Assembly (NCBI GenBank): GCA_020846935.1
Contig: JADLCY010000011.1
Span: 186,001-250,000, forward strand
Source: Gemmatimonadaceae bacterium
GTDB taxonomy: Bacteria > Gemmatimonadota > Gemmatimonadetes > Gemmatimonadales > Gemmatimonadaceae
Reading direction: 5' to 3'
Length of the DNA stretch: 64,000 nucleotides
Part shown: piece by piece, positions 8,137-16,691 of the stretch
Layout of the letters: each line of letters starts with the position of its first letter
How positions within the stretch are numbered: position 1 is the stretch's first letter
The notes under the pieces: model-generated
What the model was told of the DNA's origin: nothing
Seen by the model: only the letters and a program-made list of their open reading frames with translations
Databases searched by the model: none
Position numbers and translations under genes: made by a program

Positions 8137-9321
8137 TCAGTCGACCGCGAACGCTCCGTCAATCACGTCGGCATGCGCGGCGCGCAATTCGTGGGTCTGC
8201 ATCATGTCGAGGAACGCCGCGGTGATGGTCGGCTCGAACTCCGTACCGATGCGCTGGCCGATGTACTGCAGGATGTCCTGCGTCTCCCACGCCACGCGGT
8301 AGGGCCGGTTGGTCCGCAACGCATCGAACACGTCGCACACATGCACGAGCATGCTCGCGTGATGGCAGTCGCACCGCCGCTGGCGCGTGGGGTATCCGCC
8401 GCCGTCGATCATGATGTGATGCTCAAAAGCGACCACGGCGCAGAGATCCAGCCGGTGATCGTGTTCGAGGATCATGCGCGCGCCGTCCGCCGGGTGGCGC
8501 CGCATCAGCGCCAGTTCATCGGGCGAGAGCTTCCCGGGCTTCCGCAGTACGTCGAGCGGAACCTTCACCTTGCCCAGGTCATGCAGCAGGCCGGTCATGC
8601 CGTACTGCCGCACCTCGCGTCCGGACAGGCCCAGGTACTCGGCGAGCGCCATGCTGAGGACGGAGACGTTGAGCGCGTGCGTCGTGGTGTACTGGTCAAA
8701 CTCCTTGAGTGTGAGGAGCGGCAGGAGCACGCGCTGACCGGCGTGCATGGCCGTTGCGAGCGTGTGCACCACGGTCTCGGCTTCGGCCAGCGGGAGGTCG
8801 TTGCGCGTCGTGACTTCGTCATGGACCCACTGGACGGTCTCCGCCTCCTCACTCAGGTCGTATGACTCGTAGTCGCCATCGTCGGAGCCCTCGGCCACCG
8901 GTTCGTTGCCGCGAACGCCCACGGCGCCGTAGCGGATCGCTTCGGTCCCGCCCACGGGCGTGCGTGCGTCCAGCACCAGTTCCCGCGTCACCTGCGCGCC
9001 GAGCCGGACGACCAGTCCGTCGAGGAACGCGCGGTACTCCTCGCGCGAGACGCTTCGCTCGAACTCCATGCGCTGGACTCCAGCGGAGGAAAGCCGGCGT
9101 GCCCAGTCCCAGCCCTGGAGGTCGCGCAGGGGTCGGTTCGCGTACACCACCTCCGCGCCGAGGAACGAAAACGTCGGTCTCGGATCGGACTCGAGCATGA
9201 CCCGAAGCAGATCAAACGACACCGACGCGGCACGATCGCGCGCCGGGTGACCTTCGGCGTAGAGGGACATCTGCGCGAGCGCCTGCGCGAGCGATGTCAG
9301 GTAGCGCACCACGTCGTTCAT
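8137..9321 (-). CDS. HD-GYP domain protein (probable cyclic-di-GMP phosphodiesterase)
   Basis: This 394-residue protein has two parts. Residues ~1-110 form an unrecognised N-terminal module (LAQMSLYAEGHPARDRA ... FERSVSREEYRAFLDGL). Residues ~190-390 are an HD-GYP domain, a family that usually hydrolyses cyclic-di-GMP. The HD pair is H247-D248 in LLHDLGKVKVP, a second His pair is at 301-302, and GYP is at 309-311. The usual HHExxDGxGYP reads HHIMIDGGGYP here, so the Glu is replaced. The ATG at 9321 overlaps the stop of the upstream HEAT-like gene (ATGA). The upstream protein has a similar N-terminal module, suggesting a functional pair. Confidence 0.9.
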   Translation of the reverse strand: MNDVVRYLTSLAQALAQMSLYAEGHPARDRAASVSFDLLRVMLESDPRPTFSFLGAEVVYANRPLRDLQGWDWARRLSSAGVQRMEFERSVSREEYRAFLDGLVVRLGAQVTRELVLDARTPVGGTEAIRYGAVGVRGNEPVAEGSDDGDYESYDLSEEAETVQWVHDEVTTRNDLPLAEAETVVHTLATAMHAGQRVLLPLLTLKEFDQYTTTHALNVSVLSMALAEYLGLSGREVRQYGMTGLLHDLGKVKVPLDVLRKPGKLSPDELALMRRHPADGARMILEHDHRLDLCAVVAFEHHIMIDGGGYPTRQRRCDCHHASMLVHVCDVFDALRTNRPYRVAWETQDILQYIGQRIGTEFEPTITAAFLDMMQTHELRAAHADVIDGAFAVD

Positions 9322-11348
9322 GCGGCCCCCCGCACCGAGGGATGGACCGCTCGGCGGTACTCTGCGACCCGACCCCGGTCCACGAGGGAAATCACCCGGG
9401 CGGCGACAGGCGACTCCGGATAGTTTGCGACCAGGGCAGCGGCCGCTGCGATGCATTCCGGGGTTGGCTTCCGCAGGCGCGGCGGGCCCACCATCCATCG
9501 CCGCGTCAGCAACAGGTTCCCGAGCCACGCCTCGGCCTCCGGCGTGGCCGAGCTCCCGACGGCGCGAATGAGCCGCACGCGCAGGTCCGGCGTCAGCTCC
9601 GGCTCCTGGTAGCGCGCGATCAGCGACTGGGCGACGTCCCGCGGGCATGCGCCCGCCAGATGCACGAGCCCGATCGCCACAATGCTCATCTCGCGATCCT
9701 TCAGCGCGGTCACCACCGCGGAGTCGTGCGACTCGTCGACGCGAATCAGGTACCGGATCGCCTCGCGACGGATCGCGACGTCCGGATGCGTCGCATAGTA
9801 CGACGGGTCGACCTGCGCCGGCCATTCGTCGAGCTGATCGAATACGGCCAGGAAATGGCGGAGCAGTCGCGGCGGCGCGCCCGACACATACGCGCCGACC
9901 GGCGCCAACACGTCACGGCCGATGCGCACCAGCAGGTCGACGAGAAGTGCTGCGTCGTCGGACGCTCGGCCTTCGAGCGCGGCGATCAGGGCGCCGACGG
10001 CCCGCACTTTCATGCGATCCACCGCCTGCCTGAGCAGCGCGACGTCCAGTCTGGACTGCGCCAGGTATTCGCGCAGTGACGCCTCGTTGAGCACCCGATC
10101 GACCAGGGCCTCACGCACGCGCGACGGCGGATACTCCTCGAGGCGTGCGATCACCCCGGCGAGCCCGTCGCGGAGGGCCAGGCGTGCCAGGGCGGCCTCG
10201 GGCGCGGGACCCAGATGCTGGGTGTGCAGGCAAATATCGACGACGCGTTCCGGTTCGGCCATGTCGCGACGCCGGTCCGCATTCACGCGCGCGTCCGGCG
10301 TGGACGCGCGTTCGAGCAGGCGCTCGTACATCTCCGGGTTCGGGTTGTCGAGCGTCCACCCATCGAGCAGCCGCCGGATCGAATGACGGAGCACGCGCTC
10401 GGCTTCGGCGCCGCGACCACCGGATTGCTGGGCACGCGTCGTCAGCTTCTGGAGCAGGCGCAGCATCGCCCCGGACACCGACACGGCGTCGTTGCGCGAT
10501 GCCGCACGCACGAGTTCGAGCACCGCGCGCGAGGCCAGCGTCTCGTTGGCCGTACGCACGACCTGCGCGCCACGCACGGCCCCACCGGCCCGCAGGAGTC
10601 GCGCGAGCGCCGGTTCTCCGATCGACGCGATGAGGTCGGACACCCGTTGCCGCTGGGCCGCCGTGACGCCGTGGGCGCGCTCTCCCAGTTCCTCGAGCAG
10701 CGCGGCGAGCCGTTCGATCACCGCCGTGTCGAACGCGGCGTCTCCCGATCCGGCCCCGATGGCGGCGGCCATGATCCGGGGGTCCATGGTGTCGCCCTCG
10801 ACAGCATCTCCGCGCATGGCCGCCGACGACAGCGCGCGCCACGTCGCGTTCTCGTGTTCGGCGGGCGCGGCACTCACCTCGTGTCCGAGCAGCCCGAGGC
10901 GCTCGAAAGCGACCGGATGAACGGCGACGTGTTCGCTGCCGTTGTCACGGCGCGCCCCGAACGGTTCGCCCATCTCGTCGACGGGCTGTGCCGCTTCGTC
11001 GAGGAAGCGATCGAGTTCCTCCCGCGTGACGCCGCGCTCGAAGCGGAACGCTCCAACGAGATGGTTCCCGAGCCGCGCAGCAAACTCGGAAAGCAGCGGA
11101 TGCGCGTCGTCCGAGGCAGCGCCATCGATGATCAGCCGGTGGTCAGCAACGCCAATGGGCACGTCGGTGCGATCTGCGAGGATCGAGGCCAACCGCATGT
11201 ACACCGCCTCGACCGACCCCTGCAGAATCGGGTGCCCCTTGGGGTAGATGGAGCGCTTGTGCACGGCGATCGCCATCTCCACGACGAAGTCGTGGAGTTC
11301 GCGCGGCAGAGCGACGCGTGGGCTGGACGGCGGCGTGTGGGTGGGCAT
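9318..11348 (-). CDS. Large helical repeat (HEAT-like) protein paired with HD-GYP
   Basis: This 676-residue protein has no firm family assignment. Its first ~130 residues resemble the N-terminal module of the following HD-GYP gene (a YPKGHP motif, then FERGVTREELDRFLDE). The remainder is almost entirely alpha-helical. From about residue 330 it shows ~30-40-residue helical repeats, for example DVAIRREAIRYLIRV, DSAVVTALKDREMSIVAIGLVHLAG and DLRVRLIRAVGSSATPEAEAWLGNLL, which is HEAT/PBS-lyase-like. No signal peptide or membrane segment is seen. It probably acts as a cytoplasmic scaffold or sensor for the coupled HD-GYP enzyme; that role is inference from the 4-base overlap and the shared module. 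Confidence 0.78.
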   Translation of the reverse strand: MPTHTPPSSPRVALPRELHDFVVEMAIAVHKRSIYPKGHPILQGSVEAVYMRLASILADRTDVPIGVADHRLIIDGAASDDAHPLLSEFAARLGNHLVGAFRFERGVTREELDRFLDEAAQPVDEMGEPFGARRDNGSEHVAVHPVAFERLGLLGHEVSAAPAEHENATWRALSSAAMRGDAVEGDTMDPRIMAAAIGAGSGDAAFDTAVIERLAALLEELGERAHGVTAAQRQRVSDLIASIGEPALARLLRAGGAVRGAQVVRTANETLASRAVLELVRAASRNDAVSVSGAMLRLLQKLTTRAQQSGGRGAEAERVLRHSIRRLLDGWTLDNPNPEMYERLLERASTPDARVNADRRRDMAEPERVVDICLHTQHLGPAPEAALARLALRDGLAGVIARLEEYPPSRVREALVDRVLNEASLREYLAQSRLDVALLRQAVDRMKVRAVGALIAALEGRASDDAALLVDLLVRIGRDVLAPVGAYVSGAPPRLLRHFLAVFDQLDEWPAQVDPSYYATHPDVAIRREAIRYLIRVDESHDSAVVTALKDREMSIVAIGLVHLAGACPRDVAQSLIARYQEPELTPDLRVRLIRAVGSSATPEAEAWLGNLLLTRRWMVGPPRLRKPTPECIAAAAALVANYPESPVAARVISLVDRGRVAEYRRAVHPSVRGAA

Positions 11349-11643
11349 GCCAGGACTCGCCTCTATAGACGAGACGGGCGAACCCTAGTCACGGGAAGCC
11401 AGAGCCCGGGTCGGGTGTGCGAGCGGCGCCCAGGCTCAACGGGGCGTCCCGCCGGTCGTGGGGCGGCGCGTCGGCGCGCCACGACCCATTCAATTGCGAC
11501 GCCGGCTAACTCACTGTGTCACAACTGCTTGAGTCAGCAGGCTCTCTCGGTCGGCTCCTGCCCGCCGGCCGCAGCCCTGGGGGCCGCATGAGGTCTCGTG
11601 CGCGTATAGCTGGCAGACATCGACGCCAACGTCACCGGGACGG
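11349..11643 (-). other. Intergenic region of 295 bases
   Basis: Lies downstream of the ABC exporter and upstream of the HEAT-like gene, both on the minus strand. No open frame has gene-like character. It holds one imperfect hairpin: a 7-base inverted repeat (GTCGTGG at 11455-11461, CCACGAC at 11479-11485) with a G+C-only loop and no T-run on either side. The promoter of the HEAT-like/HD-GYP/comM transcript is expected here, but no convincing -35/-10 pair can be read. Confidence 0.5.
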
Positions 11644-13467
11644 TCAATTCGCCGGTTCGGCCTCCAACGGAGCGTAGTCTTCGCCCGGATTCACGTAGCG
11701 GTCGCGCTCGACGCCATACTGCGTGTCGTGCAGCTCCCGATAGCGTCCCCCCTGCGCCATCAACTCTGCGTGGGATCCGCGCTCGACGATCTCCCCCCCC
11801 TCGACCACCAGGATCTGGTCCGCGCTTTCGATCGTCGACAGGCGGTGCGCAATCACGAACGTCGTGCGCCCTTCGCGCAGACGCCCCAGCCCGTCACGGA
11901 TCATGGCCTCGCTCTCGCTGTCCAGGCTCGACGTCGCCTCGTCGAGGATGAGGATGCGCGGGTCGGCAAGGATCGCACGGGCGATCGCGACGCGCTGACG
12001 CTGGCCTCCTGACAGCTTCACGCCGCGTTCGCCGACGATCGTGTCGTACTGCTTCTCCCACTTCTCCACGAACTCGTCGACGTGTGCGATGCGGGCCACC
12101 GCACGCACCTGCTCGGTGGTCGCCTTCGGGCGCGCATACGCGAGGTTGTCGCGGACACTCCCGTCGAACAGGAAGTTGTCCTGCATGACGACGCCGAGGT
12201 GGCTCCGGTATTCGCGCAGCCGGAGACCGGAGAGCGGCTGTCCGTCGACAAAGATCTCCCCGCTGTTGGGCCGGTTGAACGCCATGACGAGCCCGATCAG
12301 CGTGCTCTTCCCCGCCCCGCTGGAGCCGACCAGTGCGGTGGTCGATCCGGCCGGCGCCGAAAACGAAACGCGACGAAGCACCGGCACGCCTTCGACATAT
12401 TCGAAGCTCACGTCGCGGAACTCGATCGCGCCATTCACGTGCGGCACCGGCAGTTTCTCGGCATCGCGCGCGTCTTCGGTTTCCATGTCGCGGATCTCGC
12501 GAATGCGATCGAGCCCAGCGAAGGCCTCCGTGATCTGCGTGCCGATCGACGCAATGCCCACGAGCGGTGCCGCCACCATGCCGATGAAGAAGACGTACAT
12601 GAACAGATCGCCGAGTGTCATCTGTCCGCTGCCGATCGCCTGGCCACCCATGACGATGAGCAGCACGCCGATCACGCCGACGATCACCGTCGTGCCCGCG
12701 CCAACCGCCGAGGTGCCGGTGATCGTCGACCGCACGTTCTCGAACAGGCGCTCCGCCCCCTCGATGAACGTCTGCTCCTCCCGCTCCTCCGCCGTGTACA
12801 CCTTGACGGTGCGTACGCCACCGACGCTTTCGGTGAGGCGGCCCGTTACCTCCGCGTTGATCTCGCCGCGCTTGCGGAAGATCGGCCGCAGCTGTTTGAA
12901 GGCCACCGCCATCATGCCGCCAAATGCAGCGAGGAGCACAATGGTGAGCGCCGTGATATGCCAGTTGAGGTAGAACAGGACCCCGAGCGCGATTACGGCC
13001 GTGAACAGTCCGCCAACGAGCTGCACGATTCCGGTGCCGACGAGGTTTCGCACACCTTCGGCGTCGGTCATGATCCGCGAGATCAGCACGCCGGTCTTGG
13101 TGCCATCGAAATACGAAACCGGGAGCCGCATCACGTGTCGCTGCACCGCGATCCGCATGTCCGTGATCGCGCGCTGCGCCGCAATGCTCACGACCTGCGA
13201 GAGTGAATACGAGGTGATCGCCTGGACGATCGTCGCAGCCCCGGCGGCCAGCGCCAGCGGCCAGAGCAGGTCAAATCTTCGCTGGCCGATCACGGTATCG
13301 ATCAGGTACTTGGAGCTCGCCGGAAGCACGAACCCGGTGAGCCGGTTGACCAGCATCAGCACCGAACCGATCCCAAGCGAGCGGCGGTGTGCCCAGATGA
13401 GCGAGCGGGCCTCGGCCCAGGCCCGGGACACATTGATCTTTTTCTTCGGCTTGTCTGACGGTGGCAT
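11644..13467 (-). CDS. ABC exporter, fused permease and ATPase (MsbA-like)
   Basis: Homodimer-type ABC transporter of 607 residues: an N-terminal six-helix membrane domain (about 30-320) and a C-terminal ATPase. Walker A reads GSSGAGKST, the signature is LSGGQRQR, Walker B is ILILDEATSSLDSESE and the switch His is in VIAHRLS. The family exports lipids or drugs and the substrate is not readable. The start is the ATG at 13467 (MPPSDKPKKKINVSRAWAEARSLI); the frame stays open for another 1.5 kb upstream, but that stretch is antisense to other genes and not protein-like. It is transcribed alone and diverges from the small membrane gene at 13597. Confidence 0.94.
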   Translation of the reverse strand: MPPSDKPKKKINVSRAWAEARSLIWAHRRSLGIGSVLMLVNRLTGFVLPASSKYLIDTVIGQRRFDLLWPLALAAGAATIVQAITSYSLSQVVSIAAQRAITDMRIAVQRHVMRLPVSYFDGTKTGVLISRIMTDAEGVRNLVGTGIVQLVGGLFTAVIALGVLFYLNWHITALTIVLLAAFGGMMAVAFKQLRPIFRKRGEINAEVTGRLTESVGGVRTVKVYTAEEREEQTFIEGAERLFENVRSTITGTSAVGAGTTVIVGVIGVLLIVMGGQAIGSGQMTLGDLFMYVFFIGMVAAPLVGIASIGTQITEAFAGLDRIREIRDMETEDARDAEKLPVPHVNGAIEFRDVSFEYVEGVPVLRRVSFSAPAGSTTALVGSSGAGKSTLIGLVMAFNRPNSGEIFVDGQPLSGLRLREYRSHLGVVMQDNFLFDGSVRDNLAYARPKATTEQVRAVARIAHVDEFVEKWEKQYDTIVGERGVKLSGGQRQRVAIARAILADPRILILDEATSSLDSESEAMIRDGLGRLREGRTTFVIAHRLSTIESADQILVVEGGEIVERGSHAELMAQGGRYRELHDTQYGVERDRYVNPGEDYAPLEAEPAN

Positions 13468-13596
13468 ACCGGAAGCGGGTCGAGGCGTCGCGAAAGCTAG
13501 CCGGACTCCGCGCTGGACGCGCATTCGCCGCCCCCGTGAAACCGCGCGAATCGCGCGGCGTACGGTGGTCACACCCGTGCACGGCGGAGGCACACC

Positions 13597-13965
13597 ATGT
13601 GGGCGCTGATCAAGGCAATCCTCGTGAAACTGGCGCTCATCAAGACCTTGCTCCGCATCCTCGCGAGCCTGGGCTGGCTGCTGCCGCTCGCCCTGCTCCT
13701 CAAGGCCATCGGGATCCCGCTGCTGATCCTGTTTGCGCTGCTCGCACTGCCCGTGATCATCGTGCTCGCGGTGATCGGCCTGCCGCTGCTCCTGGTCGTC
13801 GTGGTCGGTGGAGGCTTGGTCACGTTTGCGATCTGGGTCGCGAGCATGGGCCTGCTGGCTCTCAAGCTCGCGCTCCCCATCCTTGCGGTGGTCTGGCTGA
13901 TCTCGTGGCTGAGGCGTCGCAACGACGACGGCCCCGCGACGGCGGCGGACACCGGCACGGCCTGA
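13597..13965 (+). CDS. Very hydrophobic small membrane protein
   Basis: This 122-residue protein is not recognised. It is composed almost entirely of Leu, Ile, Val and Ala, with about four membrane segments (roughly residues 5-25, 28-55, 58-82 and 85-108) and a short cytoplasmic tail RRRNDDGPATAADTG. A GGAGG ribosome site stands 6 bases before the ATG, which supports real translation. It stands alone, divergent from the ABC exporter and 111 bases before the histidine kinase. No charged residues occur within the membrane segments, so a transport role is unlikely. Confidence 0.72.
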   Translation: MWALIKAILVKLALIKTLLRILASLGWLLPLALLLKAIGIPLLILFALLALPVIIVLAVIGLPLLLVVVVGGGLVTFAIWVASMGLLALKLALPILAVVWLISWLRRRNDDGPATAADTGTA

Positions 13966-14076
13966 GCGTACGGGGCGCCGAGCGGTCGATGTGACGCTCG
14001 ACTTTGGCTGGCTGGCGTAGCAGAGTGACGAACTGGGGTTTGCCCGAGTGTTTGGCGCGTGGTCCAGGGCCGACAC

Positions 14077-16311
14077 ATGGAGGCGACCTCCGCCGTTCCA
14101 CTTCGCGCTGCCTCCATGCCCGTCCGCCCCAAGCCGAGTTCGCCTGGCGCCGCCGATTCCCCATCGGCCGCTCTCCTGCGTCGGCTGGCGGGTGCGCTCG
14201 CACCGCTCGTCGACACCACCGACGTACTGCGCGTCGCGGTCGACACCACGGTCGAGTTGCTTGAGGCGGTGGCCGGTGCGGTACTGGTGCCGGCCAGCGA
14301 CGGGACTCATGTACGCGTCGCCTACTCGCGCAACTATCCCGCCGCGCTGAGCGAGGGCTTTCCACAACCGATCAGCGCGTACCCGCTCGCTGATCGGCTC
14401 CTGCGCGAGCGCTCGCCGGTGTTCCTCGAGAGTCTGAGCGACCTGCACGAGCTGGCACCCGGGGTTCCCCTGCGCGCCGATGCCGGCGCGCGCGCGGCGC
14501 TGCCGCTGGTCGTGGGCGAGCAACTGCATGGTGCGCTGGTCATCAGCTTCCCCGCCGGCCGCGCACTGACCCCTGCCGATCGGGAACTGCTGCTCGCCGT
14601 TGGGCAGCAGGTTTCGATCGCCCTGCACCGGGCCACGCTGTTCGAGCAGGAGCGGCGCACGCGGCGCGAGGCCGAAGACGCCGCACAGATGCTCAGCGAG
14701 GCGCTCGACCACATGACGGACATGCATTTCGTTGCGGACGACGAATGGCGCTATGTCCGCATGAACACCGCCATGCGCACATTCCTCCAGAGCCTGGGCC
14801 TCGAGCCGGATGCGCTGCTCGGTCGGTCCATGTGGGAGTGTTTCCCACGCCTCAAGGGCGGCGCGATGCACGAAGCCATGGCGGAGTCCCGGCGCACCGG
14901 AAAGGCGGTGCGATTCGTCGCAGTTGGTGTCTATGCCAACACGCGCTACACGGGTTCGGCGTATCCGGTGACCGGCGGAACGGCGGTAATCGTGGAGGAC
15001 ACCACCGAGCAGGAACGCGTGCGTCACGGCGAGCGCCTGCTGGCCGAGTCAGGCGCGGCGTTTGGTGCGACGCCCGACGTCCAGGCCACCATCGCGCAAC
15101 TCGTCGCGCGCGTCGTGCCGCACCTCGCCGACGTCGCCGTGGTGTTCGTGAAGCGCGACACCGGCAGCATCGGCGTCATGGCGCTCGAGTCGGTCGAGGG
15201 GAGCGCGCGCGACGCGCTCACCCGCTTCGATGCGCGCTTTCCGATCGATCAGACGCCGTGGCATCCGATATGGACGCCGATCAACGAAGGGCGTTCGGTC
15301 CTCGTCGCGGATGCGGCGGCGCTGGTTGGCACGGGCGTCGACCAGGCGTCGCGCGAGGTGGCACAGCTCGTGCACGATACGTCGACGACCAGCCTGCTCA
15401 TGGTTCCCCTGCAGGCGCGCGGCAACGTGCTCGGCGCCCTCGCGATGGGTACGCAGGGCAAGCGCCACCGATTCGACGACACCGACCTCGCACTCGCCGA
15501 ACGTGTGGGCCACCTGGCCGCGCTGGCGCTGGACAACGCGCGTCTGCTCGCCGGCGAGTACCGATCGCGTGAAGAGGCGGAGCGCGCGCGTCACGCGGCC
15601 GAGCGTGCGAGTCAGGCCAAGAGCGACTTTCTCGCGATGATGAGCCACGAGTTGCGCACGCCGCTCAATGCGATCGCCGGGTACGCGGAACTGCTCGAGC
15701 TTGGGCTGCGGGGCTCGGTGACACCCGAACAGGTGAGCGACCTGCAGAAGATCCGGCGAAACCAGCAGCACCTGCTGGGGCTGATCAATTCGGTGCTCAA
15801 CTTCGTGCGGCTGGACGCCGGCCGCGTGGTGTACGACGTCACCACCGTGCCGCTGGCCGCGTGCATGGGATCGATCGAGTCGCTCGTGGAGCCGCAGCTC
15901 AACGCTCGTCGGCTCCGCTACCGCTGCGACCTTGCCGACGCGGCGCACACGGTGCGCGCCGACAGCGAGAAGGTGCAACAGATCCTCCTCAACCTGCTCG
16001 ATAACGCGATCAAGCACACGCCCGTCGAGGGTACGATCGTCATGCGCGCCGAGGTCACGGGTGCACACGTGCACGTGGTGGTCACCGACTCGGGCCCCGG
16101 GATCCCTTCCGAACGCCTGGACGACATCTTCGAGCCGTTCGTGCAGGCAGGCACCGAGCCCGCGCGCCAGCAAGGCATGGGGCTCGGCCTCGCGATCAGC
16201 CGCGAACTCTCCCGCGGCATGGGCGGCGACCTCGTCGCGCGGTCAGCCGACGGCGAGGGGGCGTCCTTCGTGCTGACGCTGCCGCGGGGCCCCGATCGAC
16301 CGACGGGTTAG
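14077..16311 (+). CDS. Multi-domain GAF/PAS sensor histidine kinase
   Basis: Cytoplasmic sensor kinase of about 744 residues with no membrane segments. Order: GAF-like domain (about 30-185), PAS-like domain (about 205-320, with FVADDEWRYVRMN and GRSMWECFPRLKG), second GAF (about 330-485), dimerisation/phospho-acceptor domain with SHELRTPLNAIAGYAELLE, and a HATPase_c domain with NLLDNAIKHT, DSGPGIP and MGLGLAISREL. The phospho-acceptor is the His of SHELRTP. The start is uncertain: the ATG at 14077 is used, with a GTG at 14059 or an ATG at 14116 possible. No response regulator is adjacent, so it is an orphan kinase. Its TAG overlaps the TAA of the convergent ACT-domain gene. Confidence 0.92.
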   Translation: MEATSAVPLRAASMPVRPKPSSPGAADSPSAALLRRLAGALAPLVDTTDVLRVAVDTTVELLEAVAGAVLVPASDGTHVRVAYSRNYPAALSEGFPQPISAYPLADRLLRERSPVFLESLSDLHELAPGVPLRADAGARAALPLVVGEQLHGALVISFPAGRALTPADRELLLAVGQQVSIALHRATLFEQERRTRREAEDAAQMLSEALDHMTDMHFVADDEWRYVRMNTAMRTFLQSLGLEPDALLGRSMWECFPRLKGGAMHEAMAESRRTGKAVRFVAVGVYANTRYTGSAYPVTGGTAVIVEDTTEQERVRHGERLLAESGAAFGATPDVQATIAQLVARVVPHLADVAVVFVKRDTGSIGVMALESVEGSARDALTRFDARFPIDQTPWHPIWTPINEGRSVLVADAAALVGTGVDQASREVAQLVHDTSTTSLLMVPLQARGNVLGALAMGTQGKRHRFDDTDLALAERVGHLAALALDNARLLAGEYRSREEAERARHAAERASQAKSDFLAMMSHELRTPLNAIAGYAELLELGLRGSVTPEQVSDLQKIRRNQQHLLGLINSVLNFVRLDAGRVVYDVTTVPLAACMGSIESLVEPQLNARRLRYRCDLADAAHTVRADSEKVQQILLNLLDNAIKHTPVEGTIVMRAEVTGAHVHVVVTDSGPGIPSERLDDIFEPFVQAGTEPARQQGMGLGLAISRELSRGMGGDLVARSADGEGASFVLTLPRGPDRPTG

Positions 16312-16691
16312 CGCTCCCGCACTTCGTGTCCTGCCAGGCGCCACGCCTCGTGCGCGCGGGACAGGTCGGGTTCAGGGACCAGCAGGTAGTCCGTGTCGAA
16401 CGTGGAGACCGAGAGAATGCTGATGCCCGCGGCCGCCAGCGGCGCCACGAGGGACGCCAGGACCCCCACCGCGTCGAACGGGAGCGGGCCGTCGACCACG
16501 TAGAGCGCGAAACCGCGCTCGGCGCGCACGGTCGTCGGGACGAGCGTGGCGTCACACACCACGGATGTCTCGTCCGGCGTGCGCGTGACGCTCGCGAACG
16601 CCGAGCGCGTCGCCCACCACGGCCACCCCTCGCTCGGCGCGAGGCGCGCCACCGCAAAGGTGTCCCCAACGCGCCGCAGCGGGTATGTCAC
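16308..16691 (-). CDS. ACT-domain protein
   Basis: This 127-residue protein is close to a family of small stand-alone proteins with an aspartokinase-like ACT domain. The second half carries the ACT pattern: FALYVVDGPLPFDAVGVLASLVAPLAAAGISILSVSTFDTDYLLVPE. Such domains bind amino acids, but the ligand here is unknown. The start is placed at the GTG at 16691 (VTYPLRRVGDTF), which forms a GTGA overlap with the DinB gene's stop. The frame is open to 16778, but that would overlap the DinB gene. Its stop overlaps the histidine kinase stop by 4 bases on the opposite strand. Confidence 0.82.
   Translation of the reverse strand: MTYPLRRVGDTFAVARLAPSEGWPWWATRSAFASVTRTPDETSVVCDATLVPTTVRAERGFALYVVDGPLPFDAVGVLASLVAPLAAAGISILSVSTFDTDYLLVPEPDLSRAHEAWRLAGHEVRER

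Noticed and set aside
11455-11485. Hairpin as terminator of the ABC exporter
   Set aside because: It lies about 160 bases beyond the stop, has a G+C-only loop and no T-run, so it was kept only as a note in the intergenic entry.
11644-15027. One very long minus-strand protein covering the ABC exporter and 1.5 kb more
   Set aside because: The part beyond 13467 lies antisense to the small membrane gene and the histidine kinase and lacks any domain; the exporter starts normally at 13467.
15049-16173. 374-residue minus-strand frame
   Set aside because: Shadow of the GAF/PAS histidine kinase; His/Arg-rich with no motif.
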